Origin: an uncultured Alphaproteobacteria bacterium
GTDB lineage: Bacteria; Pseudomonadota; Alphaproteobacteria; HIMB59; GCA-002718135
Reading direction: 5' to 3'
Length of the DNA: 64,000 bases
Assembly: GCA_902597795.1 (NCBI GenBank)
Contig: CACJZA010000003.1
Location: forward strand, 62,001 to 126,000
Numbering within the stretch: position 1 is the stretch's first letter; the number at the start of each line of letters is the position of its first letter. Both the position numbers and the translations under genes were made by a program. Below are positions 47,548 to 55,294 of the stretch, one piece after another. The notes under the pieces are model-generated. The model made no database searches and was not told the origin of the DNA. It saw only the letters and a list, made by a program, of their open reading frames with translations.

Positions 47548-48485
47548 TGAAAAAAAGTATAGCAATCCAAATGGATAATATTGAAAAGATTGATTATAAA
47601 TTCGATACATCTTTTTTGATAGGTTATGAAGCGCAAGAAAGAGGTTATGATATTTTTTATTACAATCCAAAGGACCTATTCATAAAAGAAAATACTATTC
47701 AGGCATCTGGATATTATTTAGAGTTATTTCTAGATGAAAAAAATTATTTTAAATTTAAATCCAAAAAAATAATTGCAAAATTAGAAGATTTTCAATTTGT
47801 CTTTTTAAGACAAGACCCTCCTTTTGATATGAATTATATCACATCGACATATATTTTGGATTTACTTCCATCCTCAACAATTGTTGTCAATGATCCAACT
47901 GCAGTTAGAAATTCTACTGAAAAGTTATTTACATTTAATTTTAAAGAATTTATGCCACCTACTTTGGTAACAAAAGATTTAAAAATTATTGAAGAATTTT
48001 TGGATAAAGAAGAAGATATTATAACTAAACCACTTTATGGTAATGGAGGAGAAGGTATACATAGATTTGATAAAAGTAATTTCAATACTAAAATATTAGA
48101 TCAATATTTACATTTACCTATTATGATTCAAAAATTTATTAATGAGATAGAATATGGTGACAGAAGAATTGTCTTTTTTGATGGTAAATATCATGGTTCA
48201 GTTGCAAGAATTCCTCAAGAAGGAAATTTAAAGGCAAATTTTCATGCAGGTGGTAAAGCAAGCAAAACAGATCTCGTTTATAGAGATGAAGAAATTGTAG
48301 AAACCTTGGGGCCAAAATTAAAAGAACATAATCTTTTTTTTGTTGGAATTGATATAATTGGAAATTATCTGACTGAAATTAATGTAACTTCGCCTACTGG
48401 ATTGAAACAAATTAATGCATTAAATAATGTTAAATTAGAAAAAGATTTTTGGGATAAGCTTGAAGCTAAATATAAAATAGTCTAA
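47547..48485 (+). CDS. gshB: Glutathione synthetase
   Basis: A 312-residue ATP-grasp enzyme joining glycine to gamma-glutamylcysteine. Signatures: IAIQMDNIEKIDYKFDTSF at the N-terminus, VFLRQDPPFDMNYITSTYIL (about 90-110), the ATP-binding loop TKPLYGNGGEGIHRFD (about 155-170), and C-terminal FVGIDIIGNYLTEINVTSPTG. Canonical length. Cytoplasmic. It is coupled to gshA by a one-base overlap; bioY follows 9 bp later. Confidence 0.96.
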   Translation: MKKSIAIQMDNIEKIDYKFDTSFLIGYEAQERGYDIFYYNPKDLFIKENTIQASGYYLELFLDEKNYFKFKSKKIIAKLEDFQFVFLRQDPPFDMNYITSTYILDLLPSSTIVVNDPTAVRNSTEKLFTFNFKEFMPPTLVTKDLKIIEEFLDKEEDIITKPLYGNGGEGIHRFDKSNFNTKILDQYLHLPIMIQKFINEIEYGDRRIVFFDGKYHGSVARIPQEGNLKANFHAGGKASKTDLVYRDEEIVETLGPKLKEHNLFFVGIDIIGNYLTEINVTSPTGLKQINALNNVKLEKDFWDKLEAKYKIV

Positions 48486-48494
48486 ACACGAACT

Positions 48495-49109
48495 ATGAAT
48501 AACACTTTACTAATTGATGCATTATTGGCAAATTTAAAAACTCAGAAACTTATTAGAAATATCTTTATAATTATTATCGGCAGCTTACTTTTAGCAATAT
48601 CTGCCAGATTTCAAATTAATATACCTCCTGTTCCAATAACAATGCAGACATTAGTAGTATTGGTTTTTGCTCTTACGGTTGGCTGGAAACTATCTGTTGT
48701 GACTTTCTCATTTTATTTATTTCAAGGTTTTGTAGGTCTACCTGTATTTGCATCTCCACCATTTGGAGGACCAGCTTATTTTATTGGACCAACTGCTGGT
48801 TATTTAATGGGTATGCTGTTATCAAGTTACTTTGTGGGTTTCATGGCTGAAAAAAATTATGATAAAAATTATTTTAAAACACTTTTAATACTATTCTTAG
48901 GCAGTGTTATTATCTTTATCCCTGGATTACTTTGGCTTGGTTTTTGGTATAACACATTGTGGGCAGATGCAGCAACAGTCGATGTTTATCAAAGTTATTC
49001 TAAAGCTATTAATAATGGTTTACTCTTATATAAGTTCACTGAGCCAGTAAAAATTGCCCTAGCTGCAACAATCACACCTTTAATTTGGCAGTTTATAAAA
49101 AATAAATAA
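48495..49109 (+). CDS. bioY: Biotin transporter BioY (ECF S component)
   Basis: A 204-residue membrane protein with six helices. The BioY signature PPVPITMQTLVVLVFALTVG (about 43-62) and FQGFVGLPVFASPPFGGPAYFIGPTAGYL (about 75-103, given by its ends) form the biotin-binding region. As S component it can work with the EcfAAT module or, in some proteobacteria, alone; no BioM or BioN gene lies here. Its presence implies biotin scavenging, common in streamlined marine bacteria that lack biotin synthesis; whether bio genes exist elsewhere is not visible. It follows gshB closely. Confidence 0.92.
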   Translation: MNNTLLIDALLANLKTQKLIRNIFIIIIGSLLLAISARFQINIPPVPITMQTLVVLVFALTVGWKLSVVTFSFYLFQGFVGLPVFASPPFGGPAYFIGPTAGYLMGMLLSSYFVGFMAEKNYDKNYFKTLLILFLGSVIIFIPGLLWLGFWYNTLWADAATVDVYQSYSKAINNGLLLYKFTEPVKIALAATITPLIWQFIKNK

Positions 49110-49114
49110 AGTTA

Positions 49115-50005
49115 ATGAAAATTGGTATTGATGTAGGTGGTACCAAAACTGAAGGTATTCTTCTAGATCCAAATGGAACTGAAATAGATAGAAAAAGAAT
49201 TAATACTGAAAAAAGTTATGATGGAACAATTAAAGGAATACTATCCATTATAAATCATTTTGAAGATATACATGGCAAAGCAGAATCTGTTGGTATGGGA
49301 ATGCCAGGAGCCATATCAAATGATACAGCTTTAATCAAAAACGCTAATTCTATATGGTTAAATGGCAAACCTTTTAAGCAAGATTTAGATAAAATTTTAA
49401 GTAGAAATGTGAATTTGGAAAATGATGCTAATTGTTTTACTCTTTCTGAAGCGGTAGATGGAGCTGGTAAAGGGTTTGAAATTGTTTTCGGAGTCATAAT
49501 AGGAACTGGTGTAGGCGGTGGTATCAGTATCAATCAAAAAGTAATAAGAGGTCGTAATAGCATAAGCGGAGAGTGGGGACACATAGTTTTGCCCAGTAGA
49601 ACAGAAGATGAAAAAAAATATGTTAAAAAATGTTATTGTGGAAAAGATGGTTGCTTGGAGACCTATTTATCTGGACCAGGCTTTTCATCTGTCTATAATT
49701 TACGTTGCAATAAAAATTATAATTCACATCAAATATTAGATGGTTTTAATAATAAAGAAAAAGATAGTATCTTTGCACTAAATCAATATGTCGATCATTT
49801 AGCAAGAGGCTTATCTCTAGTTTGTAATATTCTTGATCCAGATGTGATTGTTTTAGGTGGAGGTATGTCAAACATCGATTTTATTTACGAAAATATAAAT
49901 GATGCTCTAAAAAAATATGTTTTTACAGATACGCTTCACACTAAAGTTGTAAAAAATATTCATGGTGATTCAAGTGGCGTAAGAGGGGCTGCTTGGCTTT
50001 CTTAA
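49115..50005 (+). CDS. ROK family sugar kinase (N-acetylglucosamine/glucose/fructose kinase type)
   Basis: A 296-residue ROK kinase. ATP and sugar motifs: IGIDVGGTKTEGILLD (about 3-18), GMGMPGAI, ENDANCF (about 106-112, catalytic Asp), GTGVGGGISIN, GEWGHI and the zinc motif KCYCGKDGCLETYLSG (about 171-187), and C-terminal DVIVLGGGMSN. It phosphorylates a hexose or N-acetyl hexosamine; NagK/Mak-like length, but the substrate cannot be read from sequence. It follows bioY by 5 bp and overlaps the convergent gabD end by 4 bp. Confidence 0.88.
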   Translation: MKIGIDVGGTKTEGILLDPNGTEIDRKRINTEKSYDGTIKGILSIINHFEDIHGKAESVGMGMPGAISNDTALIKNANSIWLNGKPFKQDLDKILSRNVNLENDANCFTLSEAVDGAGKGFEIVFGVIIGTGVGGGISINQKVIRGRNSISGEWGHIVLPSRTEDEKKYVKKCYCGKDGCLETYLSGPGFSSVYNLRCNKNYNSHQILDGFNNKEKDSIFALNQYVDHLARGLSLVCNILDPDVIVLGGGMSNIDFIYENINDALKKYVFTDTLHTKVVKNIHGDSSGVRGAAWLS

Positions 50006-51453
50006 ATACCACCCATTGAAATATATTTTATAGTTAAATAGTCATCTAGGCCATAACGAGAACCTTCTCTACCCATTCCTGATTCTTTTACGCCTCCAAA
50101 AGGAACTTCTGCAATTGTTGGTAATCCATTGTTAATAGATACAATGCCATATTCAAGTGCTTCAGCAACTCTCCAAATTCTTCCTATGTCTCTAGAATAG
50201 AAATATGAAGCTAATCCATATGGTGTATCATTAGCCATTTTAATCACTTCATCATCACTGGAAAATTTATAAAGAGGAGCAACGGGTCCAAATGTTTCTT
50301 CAAACGTTATTTTTGCCTTTGTAGATACATTAGACAGGACAGTTGGTTGGTAATAATTGCCACCAAGAGAGTGCACATCTCCACCAATTGCTATTTTTGC
50401 TCCTGTGTTTACTGCATCTTGTACATGATCAATTACTTTTTCTAAGGATGACTTATCAATTAATGGACCAGATGTAATTCCATCTTCAAGACCATTACCG
50501 ACTGTAATTTTACTAACTTCATTTGTAAATTTATCTAAGAATTCATCATAAATTTTTTCATGAACAAATATTCGATTGGAACAAATGCAAGTTTGTCCAC
50601 TATTTCTAAATTTACTTTGTAGCGCACCTGCAACAGCTTCATCCATATCAGCATCTTCAAATACAATAAAAGGAGCATGACCACCAAGTTCCATAGAGAC
50701 TTTTTTTACTGTAGAAGCACTCTGTTCTAAAAGAATTTTTCCAACTTCTGTTGATCCAGTAAATGAAATTTTTCTTACAATAGGGTTGCTTGTTAACTCT
50801 TTACCAATTTCACTTGCTGATCCAGTAATTACATTAAATACACCATCTGGAAAACCAGCTTCTTTAGCTAGCACTGCTACAGCTAATGCCGAGTATGGTG
50901 TTTGACTTGCTGGTTTGACAACTGTGGTACACCCAACTGCAAGAGCAGCCGCACATTTTCTAGTAATCATAGAGTTAGGAAAGTTCCAAGGTGTAATTGC
51001 TCCAACAACTCCAACAGGCTGTTTAATTATTACTATTCTTTTCCCAGGTCTAGGATCAGGAACTATATCGCCATAAACTCTTTTTGCTTCTTCTGCGTAG
51101 AACTCAATATATGTTGCACCCATTAGTATTTCACCCTTTGCTTCAGCTAATGGTTTACCCTGCTCAATTGTCATTATTTTAGCTAAATCATCTACATTTT
51201 CTGTGATCAGTTCTCCCCACTTTTTTAAAATAACTGATCTTTCTTTAGCGGTAGTTTCTTTCCAGGTTTGGAAAGCTTTATTAGCATCGTCAATAGCTTT
51301 TTTAGTTTCGGTAATTGAGCATTTTGGAACGTTTCCAATAATTTCAAGAGAAGCTGGATTATTTACCTCAAGTGTTTCACCTGAAGAACTTTCAAGCCAT
51401 TCTCCATTTATAAAACATTTTTGTTTAAAGAGTGATTTGTTATTTAATTCCAT
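50002..51453 (-). CDS. gabD: Succinate-semialdehyde dehydrogenase-type aldehyde dehydrogenase
   Basis: A 483-residue NAD(P)-dependent aldehyde dehydrogenase of the GabD subfamily. Landmarks: ITPWNFPNSMITRKCAAAL (cofactor region, about 150-168), FTGSTEVGK (about 228-236), general base Glu in MELGGHAPF (about 252-260) and the nucleophile Cys in GQTCICSNR (about 283-291). It oxidises succinate semialdehyde to succinate, the end of GABA, polyamine or 4-guanidinobutyrate breakdown; other semialdehydes such as glutarate semialdehyde are possible. Divergent from the amidinotransferase operon with 43 bp between starts, so the two may share regulation. It overlaps the ROK kinase end by 4 bp. Confidence 0.9.
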   Translation of the reverse strand: MELNNKSLFKQKCFINGEWLESSSGETLEVNNPASLEIIGNVPKCSITETKKAIDDANKAFQTWKETTAKERSVILKKWGELITENVDDLAKIMTIEQGKPLAEAKGEILMGATYIEFYAEEAKRVYGDIVPDPRPGKRIVIIKQPVGVVGAITPWNFPNSMITRKCAAALAVGCTTVVKPASQTPYSALAVAVLAKEAGFPDGVFNVITGSASEIGKELTSNPIVRKISFTGSTEVGKILLEQSASTVKKVSMELGGHAPFIVFEDADMDEAVAGALQSKFRNSGQTCICSNRIFVHEKIYDEFLDKFTNEVSKITVGNGLEDGITSGPLIDKSSLEKVIDHVQDAVNTGAKIAIGGDVHSLGGNYYQPTVLSNVSTKAKITFEETFGPVAPLYKFSSDDEVIKMANDTPYGLASYFYSRDIGRIWRVAEALEYGIVSINNGLPTIAEVPFGGVKESGMGREGSRYGLDDYLTIKYISMGGI

Positions 51454-51463
51454 ATGTTTTAAT

Positions 51464-51469
51464 TATAAT
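51464..51469 (+). promoter_or_regulatory. TATAAT box in the gabD/amidinotransferase divergent gap
   Basis: A perfect TATAAT (51464-51469) lies 27 bp before the amidinotransferase ATG within the 43-bp divergent gap; no good -35 is seen 17 bp upstream. An RBS AAGGA follows at about 51484-51488. The gap is too short for a separate operator, so any regulator would act on both directions. Confidence 0.35.
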
Positions 51470-51496
51470 GCATAGTTTTAAATTAAGGAAAATATA

Positions 51497-52600
51497 ATGA
51501 CAATAGTTAATTCTTGGAATGAATGGGATCCATTAAAGCATGTTATAGTTGGAGCAGTTGAAAATGCCAATATACCTCCCATGGAACCTGCGCTTGAACC
51601 TAAAATTAGTAAAGATAGTGGTATGGCAGGATCTCACGGACCACGTTCAAAAGAATCAATTGATAAAGCAAATATACAGTTAGAAAACTTTGTTAAAATT
51701 TTAAATTCTCTAAATATAAAAGTTGATAGACCAACACCTATTGATTTTTCTCAGAGTATCGAGACACCCGATTGGTTTAATGATGGTATGTTTGGCTGCA
51801 TGCCTCCAAGAGATGTTATTCTCACTGTAGGAAATGAAATGCTAGAGGCGCCCATGTCTTACAGATGTAGATGGTTTGAGTACCTTGCTTATAGACCATT
51901 AATTGAAAAATATTATTCAGAAGATAAAAATATGAGATGGGAGTCGGCACCTAAACCAAGATTAACAAATCAATCTTATAAGTCTAATTATCTTCCGGAA
52001 GGCATAACGGAAGAAGAACGATATAAAAAAATCGAAAATAGAGACATGATATTGACAGAAAAAGAACCACTTTTTGATGCTGCAGAAATATTACGCTTCG
52101 GTAAAGATCTTTTCTATCATAACAATTTTACATCAAATTTAAGTGGCTTAGATTGGCTTAGAAGACATTATCCAAATCATCGTGTTCATCAAATTAATTT
52201 ACCAGGTGATTTAATTCCAACTCACATTGATGCATGTTTTACTCCTATTAAACCAGGAGTTATAATTATTAATCCAAATAGAAAAATATCATCAGAGCAA
52301 AGAAAAATTTTCGATGATAATAAATGGGAAATTCATGAGGCGGCACCTTCTATTCATAATAGTCCACCACCTATGTGTTATTCATCAATCTGGTTATCAA
52401 TGAACGTTTTGATAATTGATCCTAAAACTATATGCGTCGAGGCAACAGAAGAAAAAATGATTAGACAAATGGAAAGTTTTGGATTGGAGGTTATTCCAGT
52501 TCCTTTTAGAGATGTTTATGCGTTTGGTGGTAGTTTACATTGTGCCACTACTGATGTTTATAGAGAAGGTGAGTGTGAGGATTATTTTCCAAATCAATAA
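51497..52600 (+). CDS. Glycine amidinotransferase (AGAT)-like enzyme
   Basis: A 367-residue amidinotransferase-family protein similar in layout to arginine:glycine amidinotransferase. The catalytic triad is intact: Asp in DAAEILRFGKDLF (about 194), His in IPTHIDACFTP (about 243) and Cys in FGGSLHCATTDVYREG (about 349), spaced as in human AGAT. LSGLDWLRRHYPNHRVH also matches. AGAT moves the amidino group of arginine to an amine such as glycine, leaving ornithine; here donor and acceptor are unknown. Length and the missing N-terminal presequence fit a bacterial cytoplasmic form. It heads a tight operon, overlapping the next gene by one base, and may act biosynthetically or in reverse during catabolism. 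Confidence 0.82.
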   Translation: MTIVNSWNEWDPLKHVIVGAVENANIPPMEPALEPKISKDSGMAGSHGPRSKESIDKANIQLENFVKILNSLNIKVDRPTPIDFSQSIETPDWFNDGMFGCMPPRDVILTVGNEMLEAPMSYRCRWFEYLAYRPLIEKYYSEDKNMRWESAPKPRLTNQSYKSNYLPEGITEEERYKKIENRDMILTEKEPLFDAAEILRFGKDLFYHNNFTSNLSGLDWLRRHYPNHRVHQINLPGDLIPTHIDACFTPIKPGVIIINPNRKISSEQRKIFDDNKWEIHEAAPSIHNSPPPMCYSSIWLSMNVLIIDPKTICVEATEEKMIRQMESFGLEVIPVPFRDVYAFGGSLHCATTDVYREGECEDYFPNQ

Positions 52601-53355
52601 TGGATAGTTTTAATCAAATTAATGTAAAAGCCAACTTACATGATACAAACTTTTCTAGAATTGGTATAATTACTTTATCAACTGATTTTACTATTGAGCA
52701 GGATTTTAGAAAAATTTGCCATAATTTACCAGTTGATCTATTTTTTAATAGAATACCTTTTTTAAATCCTCTAACTCATGAAAATTATATGAGGATGGCT
52801 GATCATCTTACAGAAACAACAAACCAAATATTACCCAATGAAAAAATACAAGTTGTAGCCTATGGATGTACTTCGGGTACTATTGAAATTGGTGCAAAAA
52901 GAATAAGATCTGAAATTTTCAAAGCTAAACCCGATGCTTTAATTACGACACCTATTACAGCAGCTATTAAAGCACTTAAATTGCTTAACCATAAAAAAAT
53001 TGCTGTTCTTACCCCTTATCCAAAGGATGTTAATATTAAAGTTTACGAATATTTAATTAATAGTGGATTTGAAATTAAATCATTTAGTTCGTTTAATTTA
53101 AATTATGACTCGGAAATTGCCAAAGTTACTCATGATACTTTAATGCAAACAATTTCCTCAATTGATTTAACAGATGTTGATAGTATTTTTATTTCTTGTA
53201 CTGCATTAAAAGTAATCGATATTATCGAAAAATTAGAGTCAAAATTAGGCACTGATATTATTTCAAGTAATCAAGCTATTATTTGGGATTCATTAAGATT
53301 ATCTAATATAAATCAAAAAATTGATGGTTTTGGTAATCTATTTAAATTACATTAA
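52600..53355 (+). CDS. Asp/Glu racemase superfamily protein (EutA / maleate isomerase-like)
   Basis: A 251-residue member of the aspartate/glutamate racemase fold. Both cysteines of the two-half active site are present: YGCTSGT (about residue 90) and ISCTALK (about 200), so it can catalyse proton inversion or cis-trans isomerisation. Its start RIGIITLSTDFTIEQDF and size resemble EutA of hydroxyectoine utilisation and maleate isomerase or arylmalonate decarboxylase relatives. Followed immediately by EutB- and EutC-like genes, so the EutA-type role (stereo-inversion of a hydroxy amino acid) is favoured. It overlaps the amidinotransferase by one base and is 12 bp from the dehydratase. Confidence 0.75.
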   Translation: MDSFNQINVKANLHDTNFSRIGIITLSTDFTIEQDFRKICHNLPVDLFFNRIPFLNPLTHENYMRMADHLTETTNQILPNEKIQVVAYGCTSGTIEIGAKRIRSEIFKAKPDALITTPITAAIKALKLLNHKKIAVLTPYPKDVNIKVYEYLINSGFEIKSFSSFNLNYDSEIAKVTHDTLMQTISSIDLTDVDSIFISCTALKVIDIIEKLESKLGTDIISSNQAIIWDSLRLSNINQKIDGFGNLFKLH

Positions 53356-53367
53356 ATAGGGTTTAAA

Positions 53368-54330
53368 TTGATTACACTTCAACAAATACAAGATGCACAT
53401 AGGAAAATTTTACCTTATGTTAATTATACACCATTAATTAATTCTAATTTCTTATCGAAAAATAATAAAGTAAAACTAAAATTAGAAAATTTTCAAATCA
53501 CTGGTTCATTTAAATTAAGAGGTGCGGTTAATAAGCTTCTTTCTTTGAGTGAAGATGACAAAAGCAAAGGAGTCATCGCAGTTTCTACAGGCAATCATGG
53601 CAAAGGCGTTGCTTATGCTTCAAAGGTATTGGGCATTCAATCAACAATATACATGTCTTCAATGGTTCCAGAATATAGAAAAGAGGCTATTGAAAAATTA
53701 GGAGCAAAAGTAGAAATTATTGGAAAGAATAGTGATGAAGCTGATTTGTATGCTAAACAAATTGCGAAAGAAAAAAATATCCCATTAATTCATCCCTTTG
53801 ATGATGAAGATATCATTATTGGTCAAGGTACAGTTGGGCTTGAAATGCTTAATGAATTTCCTGAGGTTGATACAGTAATAATACCAACATCTGGTGGTGG
53901 TCTAATATCTGGAATAGCTCAGGCAATTAAACTCCAAAAACCTGACACAAAAATTATTGCCGTATCTATGGAAAGAGGTCCTTCAATGTATGAGAGTTTA
54001 AAAGAGGGCAAACCTGTTGATGTAGAGGAAACTGAAACTTTAGCTGATTGTTTAGGGGGTAGTATTGGTCTAGATAATAAATTTACATTTAATATTGTTC
54101 AAAAATACGTTGATGACTTTGTTTTAGTCAGTGAAGAAAAAATAGCTGAGGGAATTAGAATAAATTTTTTAGAACATAAAATAGTATCTGAAGGTGCCGC
54201 AGCAACAAGTGTAATGGTTGTTAAAGAAAAACTGACATCACATTTAGGGAAAAATATAATCTGTTTAATTTGTGGTGGAAATATTAACTCTGAACTATTT
54301 AACAAAGTTTTAAGCCATGCTCATCCTTAA
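53368..54330 (+). CDS. Threonine dehydratase-like PLP enzyme (EutB / hydroxyamino acid dehydratase type)
   Basis: A 320-residue fold-type II PLP enzyme. The PLP lysine is in TGSFKLRGAVNK (about 48), the phosphate loop is SGGGLISGIA (about 175-184) and AVSTGNHGKGVAYA the substrate loop (about 71-84). No regulatory ACT domain, so catabolic-type. It could dehydrate threonine, serine, 3-hydroxyaspartate or a larger 3-hydroxy amino acid; pairing with an EutC-like reductase favours EutB-type chemistry (dehydration to an imine). The start is TTG with AGGG upstream; no nearby ATG would keep the N-terminal helix. It overlaps the next gene by 14 bp. Confidence 0.82.
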   Translation: MITLQQIQDAHRKILPYVNYTPLINSNFLSKNNKVKLKLENFQITGSFKLRGAVNKLLSLSEDDKSKGVIAVSTGNHGKGVAYASKVLGIQSTIYMSSMVPEYRKEAIEKLGAKVEIIGKNSDEADLYAKQIAKEKNIPLIHPFDDEDIIIGQGTVGLEMLNEFPEVDTVIIPTSGGGLISGIAQAIKLQKPDTKIIAVSMERGPSMYESLKEGKPVDVEETETLADCLGGSIGLDNKFTFNIVQKYVDDFVLVSEEKIAEGIRINFLEHKIVSEGAAATSVMVVKEKLTSHLGKNIICLICGGNINSELFNKVLSHAHP

Positions 54331-55291
54331 CAAAAATGATATTATTCAGCATGTGGATTTGAGCAATAATCTAATTCCAATAATTGAGGAAGCTTTTATA
54401 AGTTTATCAAGGGGATCAGTAATGATGCCGCCTATAATGAGAATAGATATTGAAAAATATCATGGTGAATCAGATGTTAAAGCTGCATATGTTGAGGGTC
54501 TTGATAGTTTTGCTATTAAAATAGCTTCTGGTTTTTTTGATAATCCAAAACTCGGTTTGCCCTCTAGTAATGGACTTATGGTTTTATTAGATTCAAAGAC
54601 TGGAGTTATAAAATCTGTTCTATTAGATGAAGGTTATCTTACAGATACTAGAACAGCTATAGCAGGGGCAATAGCTACAAAATATTTATCAAATCAAAAT
54701 GCTAATTCTGTTGGTATTATTGGTGCTGGAATTCAAGCCAAATTACAACTTCAAGCAATAATGTTAGTTAGAAAAATAAATAAAATAATAGTTTGGGCAA
54801 GAGATCAGACAAAAGCAAATCAATTTATAAAGAGTTTTAAAGATTTAGATTTAGATTTAAATATAGCTTCTTCTTGCAAGGAATTGGCAAGTTTATCAGA
54901 AATAATCGTTACAACGACTCCAAGTAAAAAACCTCTTTTAGAATTTGATTGGATAAAAAAAGGAACTCACATAACAGCAATGGGATCAGATGCTGAACAA
55001 AAAAATGAATTAGATCCTCATATGTTAAAACATTGTGATCAGTATGTACCTGATAATCAATTGCAAACTAGTGCTTTAGGTGAATTACATCATGCTATAA
55101 AACAAAATATAATTCCTTCCAAAGAAAAATTTAATGAACTTGGTGATATTATTAAGGATCCAAGCTTAGGTAGAAAAAATAAAGAAGATATAACGATATG
55201 TGATTTGACAGGAACTGGCGTACAAGATACTGCAATAGCAAGATTTGCTTATAATCTTTGTAAAACAAATAATTTAGGCATCAATATATAA
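54317..55291 (+). CDS. Ornithine cyclodeaminase/mu-crystallin family protein (EutC-like)
   Basis: A 324-residue NAD(P)-binding enzyme of the OCD/mu-crystallin family. The dinucleotide fold starts VGIIGAGIQAKLQLQAI (about 131-147), Lys and Arg contacts lie in FAIKIASGF and DTRTAIAGAIA, and the C-terminal half has GTHITAMGSDAEQKNELDP, the form seen in EutC and related imine reductases. Members reduce cyclic or linear imines, or cyclise ornithine to proline; both reactions make sense next to an amidinotransferase that could release ornithine. EutB-EutC overlap of 14 bp argues for a coupled dehydratase-reductase pair. PLP enzyme follows 3 bp later. Confidence 0.8.
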   Translation: MLILNKNDIIQHVDLSNNLIPIIEEAFISLSRGSVMMPPIMRIDIEKYHGESDVKAAYVEGLDSFAIKIASGFFDNPKLGLPSSNGLMVLLDSKTGVIKSVLLDEGYLTDTRTAIAGAIATKYLSNQNANSVGIIGAGIQAKLQLQAIMLVRKINKIIVWARDQTKANQFIKSFKDLDLDLNIASSCKELASLSEIIVTTTPSKKPLLEFDWIKKGTHITAMGSDAEQKNELDPHMLKHCDQYVPDNQLQTSALGELHHAIKQNIIPSKEKFNELGDIIKDPSLGRKNKEDITICDLTGTGVQDTAIARFAYNLCKTNNLGINI

Positions 55292-55294
55292 TTT

